Source of the DNA: CAZOHN01 sp964579325 | Lineage (GTDB): Bacteria; Pseudomonadota; Alphaproteobacteria; Rhodobacterales; Rhodobacteraceae | Reading direction: 5' to 3' | Assembly (NCBI GenBank): GCA_964579325.1 | Contig: CAZOHN010000029.1 | Span: forward strand, 1-27,090 | Length of the DNA: 27,090 nt | Shown here: one piece after another, positions 1 through 8,938 of the stretch | Layout: every line of letters begins with the position of its first letter | Numbering within the stretch: position 1 is the stretch's first letter | The notes under the pieces: model-generated | Database searches by the model: none | Told to the model about the DNA's origin: nothing | Seen by the model: the letters and a program-made list of their open reading frames with translations, nothing else | Translations under genes and position numbers: made by a program

Positions 1-60
1 ACGACAACCGTGCTCCGGTGGCTCTGGCTGCGTAAGCAGCTCGGGTAACCGAAAACTAAG
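1..60 (+). ncRNA. ssrA: tmRNA (ssrA), 3' part of gene, truncated by window start
   Basis: Bases 3-35 read Asp-Asn-Arg-Ala-Pro-Val-Ala-Leu-Ala-Ala-stop. Bases 1-2 (AC) fit the end of an Asn codon, so the tag ends NDNRAPVALAA, the form typical of Rhodobacteraceae tmRNA tags. tmRNA rescues stalled ribosomes and adds this degradation tag. The TAA stop lies in a GTAA tetraloop closed by GCTGC/GCAGC (27-31 and 36-40). A second GTAA tetraloop closed by CGG/CCG follows at 42-51. In alphaproteobacteria ssrA is circularly permuted and two-piece, with the tag near the 3' end of the gene, which fits the absence of a tRNA-like acceptor half downstream here. The 3' end is not defined by the sequence, so 60 is approximate. 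Confidence 0.88.
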
Positions 61-245
61 TCCGGGCGCCTAGCAGCGTTCCGGCGGGGTTCGCAGGCAC
101 CTGGCAACAGAAGCCTGCACTTTCCCTTCTGGCTGGTCGGTCCATTCTTGCGGAAGCGCATCGGCACCTGCCCTGCAAGTTCGCACAGTCGCTCCTGCCG
201 GTCCGCGCCTTGCCAAGCCTGACCCGCGGGGATAGGGGCGATCCC

Positions 246-1781
246 ATGCTTTCGATCTTCGACGAGGGAGCCTGGCACCCCTGCCCCGCCCCGTTCAACC
301 TTGCGGCCCATGTGCTGGGCCATGCCGCCGCATCGCCGGACAAGGTAGCACTTGCGGTGGTCGGCGCGGCTGGCGCCGAGCGCTGGAACTACGCGCGCCT
401 GGAAGCGGCGGTCCGCGGGACCGCGACCGGACTTGCGCGGGCCGGCGTCGCACCCGGCGACCGGGTGCTGCTGCGGCTGGGCAACACCGCGCGCTTTCCG
501 GTGGCCTTCCTCGGCGCGGTAGCCATGGGGGCGCTGCCGGTGCCGGCGTCCTCGGCCCTTACGGCGACCGAGATCGCGCAGCTCCTGCCAGGCCTTGCAC
601 CAAGGCTGATCCTGGCCGATCCGGCGCTGCCGCTTCCCGGCGACCTGCCCTGCCCGTGCATCGGCCCCGACGCGCTGGCCGCGATGGACGAACTGGCTCC
701 CGCCGCATGGGACACGGGTGATCCCGATCGGCCGGCCTATCTCGTCTTCACTTCGGGCACCTCGGGCCGCCCGCGCGCGGTGATTCACGCCCACAGGGCG
801 GTCTGGGCGCGGGGGATGATGCGTCGCGGGTGGGACGGTATGGCTGTGACAGACCGTGTGCTGCACGCCGGCGCGTTCAACTGGACCTACACGCTCGGTA
901 CCGGCCTGCTGGATCCATGGAGCGTCGGCGCGACCGCGCTGATCCCGGCCGAGGGTACCGAGGCGGCCGCGCTTCCGATCCTCCTGAAGCGCCACGACGC
1001 AACGATCTTCGCGGCCGCCCCGGCGGTCTACCGCCGCGTTCTTTCCGAGCACGCACGGCTCGACCTGCCGAAACTGCGGCACGGCCTTTCGGCGGGCGAA
1101 AAGCTGTCTCCCACGTTGCGCGCGGGCTGGACGGCAGCCACCGGGCGGCCCGTGTTCGAAGCGCTCGGCATGAGCGAATGCTCGACCTTCATCTCGGGCT
1201 GCCCCGATCATCCCGTCGCCGAAGGGTCCACCGGCTATCCGCAAACCGGGCGCCGCGTTGCCGTGCTGGGGCCGGATGGCGCCCCGGTACCGCGCGGCAC
1301 ACCGGGCGAACTGGCGATTTCGTCCCGCGATCCGGGCATGTTCCTGGGCTATCTGGGTGCCCGCTCCGAGACCGAAGGCCGATTTCAGGGCGAATGGTTC
1401 CGCTCTGGCGATGGCGCCGTCATGGCCGAGGATGGCGCGATCACCTACCTCGGCCGGCTCGACGACATGATGAACGCTGGCGGCGTGCGCGTCTCGCCCC
1501 TTGAGGTCGAGGCGGCGTTGCACGATGCGCCCGGGATCACCGAAGTCGCCGTCACAGAGGTCGCGGTCAAGGCAGACACCACCGTGATTGCGGCCTTCTA
1601 CACCGCCCCTGCGGCCCTCCCCGACAGGGGCCTTTCGGCATTTGCCGCCACCCGGCTCGCGCGCTACAAGTGCCCGAGGCTCTGGGTCCACCTGCCTGCA
1701 CTGCCCCGCACAACCACCGGCAAGATCGACCGCCGCGCCCTCCGCGCCGCGCACGAGGCACGCCGCAAGGAGTCCGAATGA
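246..1781 (+). CDS. Acyl/aryl-CoA ligase, AMP-binding (ANL) family
   Basis: A 511-residue adenylate-forming enzyme expected to activate a carboxylic acid with ATP and transfer it to coenzyme A in the cytoplasm. The phosphate-binding motif FTSGTSG is at residues 168-174, and the C-terminal catalytic lysine is in TTGKIDR (Lys493). The hinge region YLGRLDDMMNAGGVRVSPLEVE is typical of the family. Overall character is closest to benzoate/4-hydroxybenzoate-CoA ligase-like members, but the substrate cannot be read from sequence. I chose ATG 246 because AGGGG sits 7 bases upstream; an in-frame TTG at 210 would add 12 unremarkable residues. The stop overlaps the next start (ATGA), so the two genes are translationally coupled. 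Confidence 0.85.
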   Translation: MLSIFDEGAWHPCPAPFNLAAHVLGHAAASPDKVALAVVGAAGAERWNYARLEAAVRGTATGLARAGVAPGDRVLLRLGNTARFPVAFLGAVAMGALPVPASSALTATEIAQLLPGLAPRLILADPALPLPGDLPCPCIGPDALAAMDELAPAAWDTGDPDRPAYLVFTSGTSGRPRAVIHAHRAVWARGMMRRGWDGMAVTDRVLHAGAFNWTYTLGTGLLDPWSVGATALIPAEGTEAAALPILLKRHDATIFAAAPAVYRRVLSEHARLDLPKLRHGLSAGEKLSPTLRAGWTAATGRPVFEALGMSECSTFISGCPDHPVAEGSTGYPQTGRRVAVLGPDGAPVPRGTPGELAISSRDPGMFLGYLGARSETEGRFQGEWFRSGDGAVMAEDGAITYLGRLDDMMNAGGVRVSPLEVEAALHDAPGITEVAVTEVAVKADTTVIAAFYTAPAALPDRGLSAFAATRLARYKCPRLWVHLPALPRTTTGKIDRRALRAAHEARRKESE

Positions 1782-2413
1782 TCAAGCTCGACATCATTTC
1801 CGATCCGGTCTGCCCATGGTGCATGATCGGCAAGGCCCGGCTCGACCGGGCACTGGAAAGCCGCCCGAACCACCAGTTCGAGATCGAGTGGCATCCGTTC
1901 CAGCTCAACCCCGACATGCCCGAGGGCGGGATGGAGCGGGCGCGCTACCTGGAGGACAAGTTCGGCGGGCGGAAGGCCGCGGTCGAGGTCTATGCCCGCA
2001 TAGATGCCGCCGCGCGCGAAAGCGGGATCGAGATCGACTGGGACGCGATCCCGCGCATTCCCAACACGCTCGACGCCCACCGGCTGATCCATTGGGCGGG
2101 GCTCGAGGGGCGGCAGACGCCAGTGGTGTCGGCGCTGTTCCGCGCCTACTGGAAGGAGGGCTGCGACATTGGCGACCGTGACATGTTGGCCGATATCGCC
2201 GATGCAGCCGGGCTCGACGCGGCGATGGTCCGTCGGCTGCTTGCGACCGAAGCGGACGCCGACGACATCCGCGCCCGCGACGCCCATGCCCGCGAACGCG
2301 GTGTGACCGGCGTGCCAACGTTCATCATTGCCAATACCCACGTCGTGCCCGGCGCACAGCCGCCCGGACTCTGGGTGCAACTGATCGACGAGATTTCCGG
2401 CCAGTTGAAATGA
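1778..2413 (+). CDS. DsbA-family oxidoreductase, FrnE-like
   Basis: A 211-residue thioredoxin-fold protein with the redox motif CPWC at residues 12-15 straight after the first beta strand, and a GVPTF segment near residue 190 that supplies the usual cis-proline. The length and the lack of a signal peptide match the cytoplasmic FrnE/2-hydroxychromene-2-carboxylate isomerase-like branch of the DsbA family, not periplasmic DsbA. FrnE proteins act as thiol-disulfide oxidoreductases; an isomerase role is also known for relatives but is not shown here. It overlaps the ligase upstream by 4 bases and the MFS gene downstream by 4 bases, so all three are probably made from one mRNA. Confidence 0.85.
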   Translation: MIKLDIISDPVCPWCMIGKARLDRALESRPNHQFEIEWHPFQLNPDMPEGGMERARYLEDKFGGRKAAVEVYARIDAAARESGIEIDWDAIPRIPNTLDAHRLIHWAGLEGRQTPVVSALFRAYWKEGCDIGDRDMLADIADAAGLDAAMVRRLLATEADADDIRARDAHARERGVTGVPTFIIANTHVVPGAQPPGLWVQLIDEISGQLK

Positions 2414-3636
2414 CCGTCGTCCAGCCGCCAGCGCGGACCCCCCTGCAACCTCTGTCACAGGGCGAGTTCATCGCACTCGTGGCCATGCTCTTTGCGACCA
2501 TAGCCTTCTCGATCGACGCGATGCTCCCCGCCTTCCCCGAGATCGCGGCCGAACTGACACCCTCGGACCCGAATCGTGCGCAACTGATTCTCACGAGCTT
2601 TGTCCTCGGCATGGGTCTCGGGACCTTCGTCGCGGGTCCGATCTCGGATGCGGTGGGGCGCAAGACGGTGATCCTCGGCGGTGCAGTGCTCTACATATGC
2701 GGGGCGCTTCTTGCCGCAGTCGCGCCGACGCTCGAGCTGATCCTCGCCGCGCGGGTGATCCAGGGGCTTGGCGCAGCGGGTCCGCGCGTGGTGTCGCTCG
2801 CGATGGTCCGCGACCTCTACTCGGGTCGCCAGATGGCCCGCGTGGTCAGCTTCGCCATGATGATCTTCACCCTCGTCCCCGCCGTGGCGCCCCTGATCGG
2901 CAGCTTCATCATCGCGGCCTTCGGCTGGCGCGGCATCTTTGGCGCGTTCATCCTGTTCTCGCTGTTCTCGGCCGCCTGGCTCTGGCTTCGCCAGCCCGAA
3001 ACCCTGTCGCCCGAGGCGCGGAGACCGCTCAGTGCCGGGCCGCTGATCGCAGCGACGCGAGAAGTGCTGGCCAACCGGGTGATCGTGACCTCGATCCTGG
3101 TGATGACGCTGGGATTCGGCGCGCTCTTCGGCACGCTGTCATCGACACAGGCCGTGTTCGACCAGACCTTCGGGCGCAACGAGAGTTTTCCCTACTGGTT
3201 CGCCCTTATCGCCGTTCTTTCGGGAACCGCCAGCTTCCTCAACAGCCAGATCGTCGTGCGGCTGGGGATGCGCAAGGTGGTGACCTGGACGCTTGCCGCG
3301 CAAGCTGTGATCTCTCTTGGGATGGCCCTGGCGACTGCTGGTGGCCTCTGGCCCGATGCCCTGTACTTCGGGATATTCATCGCCTGGACGACCAGCGTGT
3401 TCTTCATGGCAGGACTGACCTTCGGAAACCTCAACGCCCTCGCACTCGAACCGGTAGGGCACATCTCGGGGCTAGCGGCGAGCATCGTCGGCTCGGTTTC
3501 GACCGTGATGGCGGTGGCCATAGCCGCGCCGATGGGCCTTGCTTTCGACGGCACGCCGGTGCCGCTTGCGGTAGGCGTGTTCCTCTGCAGCGCGATCGGC
3601 GCGGTGCTGATGCGGTCGATGCCGGCACGCGCCTGA
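2410..3636 (+). CDS. Multidrug efflux MFS transporter, Bcr/CflA type
   Basis: A 408-residue major facilitator with about 12 hydrophobic helices. The loop between helices 2 and 3 carries GPISDAVGRKTVIL, the MFS signature, followed by RVIQGLGAAGPRVVSLAMVRDLY, typical of the drug:H+ antiporter-1 Bcr/CflA subfamily. It should export a small molecule across the inner membrane in exchange for protons. Its start overlaps the end of the FrnE-like gene (ATGA at 2410-2413). The cargo could be a product or toxic intermediate connected with the CoA ligase; that is inference from the operon. It ends only 4 bases from the convergent mfd stop. Confidence 0.87.
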   Translation: MTVVQPPARTPLQPLSQGEFIALVAMLFATIAFSIDAMLPAFPEIAAELTPSDPNRAQLILTSFVLGMGLGTFVAGPISDAVGRKTVILGGAVLYICGALLAAVAPTLELILAARVIQGLGAAGPRVVSLAMVRDLYSGRQMARVVSFAMMIFTLVPAVAPLIGSFIIAAFGWRGIFGAFILFSLFSAAWLWLRQPETLSPEARRPLSAGPLIAATREVLANRVIVTSILVMTLGFGALFGTLSSTQAVFDQTFGRNESFPYWFALIAVLSGTASFLNSQIVVRLGMRKVVTWTLAAQAVISLGMALATAGGLWPDALYFGIFIAWTTSVFFMAGLTFGNLNALALEPVGHISGLAASIVGSVSTVMAVAIAAPMGLAFDGTPVPLAVGVFLCSAIGAVLMRSMPARA

Positions 3637-3640
3637 GGCT

Positions 3641-6600
3641 TCAGCCCGCCACTGCCTTAGCCTTGCCCACCGCAGCCTTCTCAGCCAGATCGCGCGCGAT
3701 GGCGAAGGCACCCTTGATGCGCTCGCTCTCCTTCGCCCAGTCGGTACGCAGGATCAGCTTGTTGTCCTTCACCTTAGCCTCCTCCGGGCGTTCCGTCAGG
3801 AAGTCCACGAGGCCGGCCGGGTTGGGGAACTTGTCGTTGTGGAACTGGATCGTCGCGCCCTTCGGCCCGACGTCAAGGCGCGCGATTCCTGCCTTCTTGC
3901 ACTCGGCCTTGATGCGCACCACCAGCAGAAGCGTGTTCACCTCACGCGGGAGCGCGCCGAAGCGGTCGATCATCTCTGCCGCGAAGCCCTCGAGCTCGAC
4001 CTTGGTCGCAAGCTGCGACAGCCGCCGGTAGAGCCCGAGACGCACGTCGAGATCTGGGACATAAGCCTCGGGGATCAGAACCGGTACGCCGAGGTTGATC
4101 GCGGGCGACCATTCGCTGTCGTCCGGAGGAGCATCGAAGTCGCCGGCCTTGATCCGCGAGATCGCCTCCTCCAGCATCTGCTGATAGAGTTCGTAGCCGA
4201 CCTCGTTCATCTGCCCGGACTGTTCCTCGCCGATCAGGTTGCCGGCGCCACGGATGTCGAGATCCTGGCTGGCCAGCGTGAAGCCCGCGCCGAGCGTATC
4301 GAGCGAACCCAGCACCCGCAGCCGCTTCTCCGCCTGTACCGTCAGCTTGCCGCGCGGCTTTGTGGTCAGGAAGGCGTAGGCGCGGGTCTTGGCGCGGCCC
4401 ACGCGCCCGCGGATCTGATAAAGCTGCGACAGGCCGAACATGTCGGCGCGCCAGATCACCATGGTGTTGGCGGTGGGGATGTCCAGGCCCGATTCGACGA
4501 TGGTCGTGGACAGAAGCGCGTCGTACTTGCCGTCGTAGAAGGCGTTCATCCGCTCGTCGAGGTCGCCCGCAGCCATTTGCCCGTGCGCGATCACATAGCT
4601 GATTTCGGGCACTTCGCGCTTCAGCCAGTCCTCGATTTCGGGCAGGTCGGCGATGCGCGGTACCACGAAGAACGACTGACCTCCTCGGTAGTGTTCGCGC
4701 AGGAGCGCCTCCCGGATCGTGACGCTGTCGAACTCGGCGACGTAGGTGCGGATCGACAGGCGGTCGACGGGTGGCGTGGCGATGATCGAGAGATCGCGCA
4801 CCCCGGTGAGCGCCAGTTGCAGAGTGCGGGGGATCGGTGTTGCGGTAAGTGTGAGGACGTGGATGTCCGACCGCAGTTCCTTCAGTCGCTCCTTGTGGCC
4901 GACCCCGAAGTGCTGCTCTTCATCGATGACGAGAAGGCCGAGGTTCCTGAACCGGATTCCCTTTGCCAGAAGCGCATGGGTGCCCACGACGATGTCGACC
5001 GACCCGTCGGCGAGTCCCGCCCGCGTCTCGTCGGCCTCACGCGCAGGCACGAAGCGCGACAGGCGCCCGATCCGGAAGGGAAAGCCACGGAACCGTTCAG
5101 CAAAGCTCTTGGCGTGCTGGCGGGCAAGAAGCGTAGTGGGGGCGATGACCGCCACCTGCACGCCCGAGAGCGCCGCGACGAAGGCCGCGCGCATCGCCAC
5201 TTCTGTCTTGCCGAACCCCACGTCGCCGCAGATCAGCCGATCCATCGGTGTGCCGGCGGCCATGTCCGACAACACGTCCTCGATGGCGGAAAGCTGATCG
5301 TCAGTCTCCTGGTAGGGGAAACGCGCCGAGAAATCCTCCCAAAGACCGTGCGCGGGCTCCAGCACAGGGGCATGCCGCAGCGCGCGCTCTGCCGCCGTCC
5401 GCATCAGGCGTTCGGCGATTTGGCGGATGCGCTCCTTGAGCTTGGCCTTCTTGGCTTGCCAGGCACCTCCGCCGAGCTTGTCGAGCAGTCCCTCCTCGTG
5501 GCCGAACCGGCTCAGGAGTTCCACGTTCTCCACCGGCAGATACAGCTTGTCACCGCCCGCGTATTCGATCAGCAGACATTCGTGGGCAGCCTTCAGCGCT
5601 GTGATGACCTCGAGACCCTTGTAGCGCCCGACCCCGTGGTCGACGTGCACCACAAGGTCGCCCGGGGTCAGCGACTGCGCCTCGGTCAGGAAATTGTCGG
5701 CCCGCCGCTTGCGCTTGGGGCGCGAGATGAGCCGGTCGCCCAGGACGTCCTGTTCCGAGATCACGGTGAGGTCCGCCCCGTCAAGCGGACCGGTGAAGCC
5801 TTGCTCCAATGGCCAGACGGCGAGGTGTACCTGACCGCGCGCAAGGTCGCGAACATCGGCAATCTCTGGCAGTCCGGTGAGATCGTGATCCTCAAGAAGG
5901 CCCTTCAACCGCTCTCGCGCGCCTTCGCTGAAGGAGGCGACGATGACCGGTCCAGCTTCGCGTCGTGCGCGAAGATGATCGGCCAAGGCTTCGAAAAGAC
6001 TTATCTTCTCCTGCTGTCGTTCTGGTGCGAAGCTGCGCCCGATCCGGCCACCCGCATCCAGCACGCCGGGCCCTGTCGCCTGCTGTAGCACGCGGAACTG
6101 GATCCTCCGGCGCCTCTCCAGCGCCGCGCTCCAGCCGTCCTCGTCGAGGTAGAGATCAGCGGGAGGAACCGGCTTGTAGACCGTGTCGAGCCGGTGTTTC
6201 TGCCCCAGTGCCTCACGCCGCGCCTCGTACTGGTCGGCGATCCCCTCCCAGCGGCCGATCCGGGCCGGCTCGGTCTGGTCATCGAGCATGACGCTCGCAT
6301 TCGGCACATAGTCGAACAGCGTTTCAAGCCGGGCGTGGAAAAACGGAAGCCAGTGCTCCATCCCGGCATGCTTGCGGCCAGCGCTCACCGCCTCGTAGAG
6401 TGGATCGTCGGTGCCCGCCGCGCCGAATTCGATGCGATAGTTCTGCCGGAAGCGGGTGATACCGGCCTCATCCAGGATGACCTCTGAAACCGGCGCGAAC
6501 TCCACCGCCGTCAGCTTTTCGGTTGTGCGTTGGGTCGCCGGGTCGAATCGCCGCGCGCCGTCGAGCACATCGCCGAAGAGGTCAAGTCGGACCGGCCCTC

Positions 6601-7105
6601 CCTCACCCGGCGGGTAGATGTCGATGATCCCGCCACGCACTGCATAGTCGCCGGGTTCCATGACCGTCGCGGTCTGCGAGAACCCCATCCGCACCAGGAA
6701 CTGCCGCAGCCCCGTCTCGTTCACCCGCCCGCCCACCGACGCGGTGAAAGAGGACGCCGCAACCACCTCGCGCGCAGGCACCTTCTGGGTCGCGGCATTG
6801 AGAGTCGTCAGGAGAACGAAGGGCCCGGAGAGTCCGGCCGCGAGCGTGGCAAGCGTGGCCATGCGGGCCGCGGAAATCTCGGGCGCCGGCGAGACGCGAT
6901 CATAGGGAAGGCAGTCCCAGGCCGGGAAGGTCAGGACCGCGGCCCCCGGCGCGAAGAAGGCAAGCGCAGCGCGCATCGCCTCCATCCGCTTGTCGTCGCG
7001 GGCGACGTGAATCACCGGGTGCCCCTTGCCCAGTTCCCGGACGAGGAGCGCTGCGTCATAGCCCTCGGGCGCGCCGGAGAGGGTGATGGTGGCGGTGACG
7101 GTCAT
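3641..7105 (-). CDS. mfd: Transcription-repair coupling factor
   Basis: An 1154-residue Mfd, the usual length. It removes RNA polymerase stalled at DNA lesions and recruits UvrA for nucleotide excision repair. The N-terminal third resembles UvrB domain 1 (YDRVSPAPEISAARMATL). The RNA polymerase-interacting CarD-like domain starts with LTPGDLVVHVDHGVGRYKG near residue 480. The RecG-like translocase has Walker A GDVGFGKT at 627-634 and the DEEQ box near 727. Helicase motif VI (QIRGRVGR) and the C-terminal TRCF domain are present. ATG 7105 (MTVTATITLSG) is chosen; the reading frame is open upstream for another 29 residues without family character. It follows the membrane protein gene by 44 bases on the same strand. 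The long open frame on the opposite strand is a shadow. Confidence 0.97.
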   Translation of the reverse strand: MTVTATITLSGAPEGYDAALLVRELGKGHPVIHVARDDKRMEAMRAALAFFAPGAAVLTFPAWDCLPYDRVSPAPEISAARMATLATLAAGLSGPFVLLTTLNAATQKVPAREVVAASSFTASVGGRVNETGLRQFLVRMGFSQTATVMEPGDYAVRGGIIDIYPPGEGGPVRLDLFGDVLDGARRFDPATQRTTEKLTAVEFAPVSEVILDEAGITRFRQNYRIEFGAAGTDDPLYEAVSAGRKHAGMEHWLPFFHARLETLFDYVPNASVMLDDQTEPARIGRWEGIADQYEARREALGQKHRLDTVYKPVPPADLYLDEDGWSAALERRRRIQFRVLQQATGPGVLDAGGRIGRSFAPERQQEKISLFEALADHLRARREAGPVIVASFSEGARERLKGLLEDHDLTGLPEIADVRDLARGQVHLAVWPLEQGFTGPLDGADLTVISEQDVLGDRLISRPKRKRRADNFLTEAQSLTPGDLVVHVDHGVGRYKGLEVITALKAAHECLLIEYAGGDKLYLPVENVELLSRFGHEEGLLDKLGGGAWQAKKAKLKERIRQIAERLMRTAAERALRHAPVLEPAHGLWEDFSARFPYQETDDQLSAIEDVLSDMAAGTPMDRLICGDVGFGKTEVAMRAAFVAALSGVQVAVIAPTTLLARQHAKSFAERFRGFPFRIGRLSRFVPAREADETRAGLADGSVDIVVGTHALLAKGIRFRNLGLLVIDEEQHFGVGHKERLKELRSDIHVLTLTATPIPRTLQLALTGVRDLSIIATPPVDRLSIRTYVAEFDSVTIREALLREHYRGGQSFFVVPRIADLPEIEDWLKREVPEISYVIAHGQMAAGDLDERMNAFYDGKYDALLSTTIVESGLDIPTANTMVIWRADMFGLSQLYQIRGRVGRAKTRAYAFLTTKPRGKLTVQAEKRLRVLGSLDTLGAGFTLASQDLDIRGAGNLIGEEQSGQMNEVGYELYQQMLEEAISRIKAGDFDAPPDDSEWSPAINLGVPVLIPEAYVPDLDVRLGLYRRLSQLATKVELEGFAAEMIDRFGALPREVNTLLLVVRIKAECKKAGIARLDVGPKGATIQFHNDKFPNPAGLVDFLTERPEEAKVKDNKLILRTDWAKESERIKGAFAIARDLAEKAAVGKAKAVAG

Positions 7106-7149
7106 TCCGCGTGAGCTATCCGCACGGTCAGCAGTGTCAACCGCAATGC

Positions 7150-7704
7150 TCACCGCAGGATGGTGCCGCTCATGTTCTGGTACATGCCCCACATCGCAGT
7201 CACGAAGATCGCGATCATCCCGATGAACTGGATCAGGAACCGATGCCGCACGAGGCGGTGGCGCAGATCCTCCCCCGCGACGGGTTCGCTATCAAGTCGC
7301 CGCGCCATTCTCAGCGACAGCGCCCCAACGATCGTGAGCGGCGCGGCGATCAGGAATACTGCCTGTGCAAACTGGATGCGGTACCAGAAGCCCAGCGTCC
7401 CGAGCACCGTCAGGAAGAAGCACGAAAGCGCGAGCAGCCAGAGCCCCGCGACTCCGTCGATGTAGTTGAGGCGGTTGACGTTGATCCGCACCATCTGCTC
7501 GAAGTCGATCTCTGCCTGTCCGCCCTTGCGGCGCGCGCGGGTGAGCATGTCGAATGGCACGCCGAGCACCCAGTGGCTGGCCGAAGACCACACCACGGCG
7601 AGCGAGATCCAGTACCACAGATTCGAGAAGGATCGCATGTCGATCAGCTCGAATACCAGGACGTACCAATCCAACGCGTGCGCCTTCCCTGCCCGGCCCG
7701 ACAT
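7150..7704 (-). CDS. Conserved four-helix membrane protein ('component of SufBCD complex' family of Rhodobacterales)
   Basis: A 184-residue integral membrane protein. Four hydrophobic segments are visible: around 25-47 (LWYWISLAVVWSSASHWVLGV), 80-105 (GLWLLALSCFFLTVLGTLGFWY), 110-130 (AVFLIAAPLTIVGALSL) and 155-178 (FLIQFIGMIAIFVTAMWGMY). The opening LDWYVLVFELIDMRSFSNLW is what I recognise from a Rhodobacterales family often labelled component of SufBCD complex. I know of no firm function, and nothing here links it to Fe-S assembly. ATG 7704 is preferred; an in-frame ATG at 7746 would add 14 residues. It probably shares a transcript with mfd downstream, and it diverges from hemB. Confidence 0.75.
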   Translation of the reverse strand: MSGRAGKAHALDWYVLVFELIDMRSFSNLWYWISLAVVWSSASHWVLGVPFDMLTRARRKGGQAEIDFEQMVRINVNRLNYIDGVAGLWLLALSCFFLTVLGTLGFWYRIQFAQAVFLIAAPLTIVGALSLRMARRLDSEPVAGEDLRHRLVRHRFLIQFIGMIAIFVTAMWGMYQNMSGTILR

Positions 7705-7783
7705 GGGCCGCGCCGTTTCATACACTTGAGATGCGGGCGGTTCCATGCCACCGGTGCGAAAAATGCAAGACCGGAGGCTGTGC

Positions 7784-8785
7784 ATGGCACGGATCGTCGC
7801 TACCTTCCCCCACGGCCGTCTGCGCCGCTCCCGCGCGACCGCGGGCCTGCGGTCGCTGGTCCGCGAGAACGCCCTCACCGTGGACGACCTGATCTGGCCG
7901 GTCTTCCTGCGCGATGGATCGGGGCTTGCCGAACCGGTGCCCTCGATGCCCGGCGTCATGCGGCTGTCGCTCGACCGGATCGTCGAGGCCGCGGCCACGG
8001 CAGCCGAGCTCGGAATTCCGGCGATCTGCCTGTTTCCCTACACCGATCCCGCGAAGAAGACGGAAGGCTGCGAGGAAGCCTGGAACCCCGAGAACCTGTC
8101 GAACCAGGCAATCCGGGCGATCAAGGCGCAGGTTCCGGGAATTGCGGTGATGACCGACATCGCACTCGACCCCTACAATGCGCATGGTCATGACGGCATC
8201 GTCCGCAACGGAGAAATCGTCAACGACGAGACGGTTCAAGTGCTGGTCCGGATGGCGCTTGCCCAGGCCGAGGCCGGCGCCGACATCCTGGGGCCGTCCG
8301 ACATGATGGACGGCCGGATCGGCGCGATCCGTACGGCGCTGGAGGGAGCCGGGCATTGCAACGTGTCGATCCTGTCCTATGCGGCCAAGTACGCCTCTGC
8401 GTTCTACGGCCCGTTTCGCGATGCGGTGGGGGCGTCAGGCGCGCTCAAGGGCGACAAGAAGACCTACCAGATGGACCCTGCGAACTCGGACGAGGCGCTG
8501 CGCTGCGTGGCGCGCGATCTTGCCGAAGGGGCGGACATGGTCATGGTCAAGCCGGGCATGCCCTATCTGGACATCTGCCGGCGCGTAAAGGACACCTTCG
8601 GCGCCCCGACCTTCGCCTACCAGGTCTCGGGCGAATACGCGATGATCAAGGGGGCGGCCGAGCGAGGCTGGATCGACGGCGAGAAGGCGATGTGGGAATC
8701 GCTCGTGGCGTTCAAGCGGGCCGGCTGCGACGGTGTCCTGACCTACTTCGCCCCGGACGTCGCGCGGCGGCTCAAGACCGGGTGA
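7784..8785 (+). CDS. hemB: Delta-aminolevulinic acid dehydratase (porphobilinogen synthase)
   Basis: A 333-residue enzyme that condenses two 5-aminolevulinate molecules to porphobilinogen in heme, bacteriochlorophyll and cobalamin synthesis. The two active-site lysines are in SYAAKYAS (Lys202) and MVKPGMPYLD (Lys256). The metal segment reads ALDPYNAHGHDG (127-138): the three positions that are cysteine in zinc-dependent enzymes are Ala127, Asp129 and Asp137, so this is the Mg2+/non-zinc type. ATG 7784 is chosen because GGAGG ends 6 bases before it and the protein then opens MARIVATFPHGRLRRSR; an upstream in-frame ATG (7745) has no such support. Confidence 0.97.
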   Translation: MARIVATFPHGRLRRSRATAGLRSLVRENALTVDDLIWPVFLRDGSGLAEPVPSMPGVMRLSLDRIVEAAATAAELGIPAICLFPYTDPAKKTEGCEEAWNPENLSNQAIRAIKAQVPGIAVMTDIALDPYNAHGHDGIVRNGEIVNDETVQVLVRMALAQAEAGADILGPSDMMDGRIGAIRTALEGAGHCNVSILSYAAKYASAFYGPFRDAVGASGALKGDKKTYQMDPANSDEALRCVARDLAEGADMVMVKPGMPYLDICRRVKDTFGAPTFAYQVSGEYAMIKGAAERGWIDGEKAMWESLVAFKRAGCDGVLTYFAPDVARRLKTG

Positions 8786-8843
8786 TTGCTCCGCCTTTCC
8801 TGCTGTTTTCCGCTCGGCCGTGGCGCTGACGACACATCCGGTG

Positions 8844-8872
8844 GTGACAGGTCGCGCGGGATTGTCTATATT
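8844..8872 (+). promoter_or_regulatory. Predicted sigma70-type promoter for the SYLF lipoprotein gene
   Basis: GTGACA (8844-8849) and TATATT (8867-8872) are separated by exactly 17 bases, each one mismatch from the sigma70 consensus. Transcription would start near 8879, giving a leader of about 60 bases before ATG 8939. It suggests the lipoprotein gene has its own promoter and is not only read through from hemB. Confidence 0.5.
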
Positions 8873-8938
8873 TCGTGGACGAACCGGCAGGAACAGGCCG
8901 GCGCAACGAGGCATTGGGCGAGAAAAGGGCAGTCTGTC

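Noticed and set aside
3839..6088. 749-codon open frame on the plus strand opposite mfd
   Set aside because: mfd on the other strand has full family identity over this range; the antisense frame is a GC-rich shadow with no recognisable domain.
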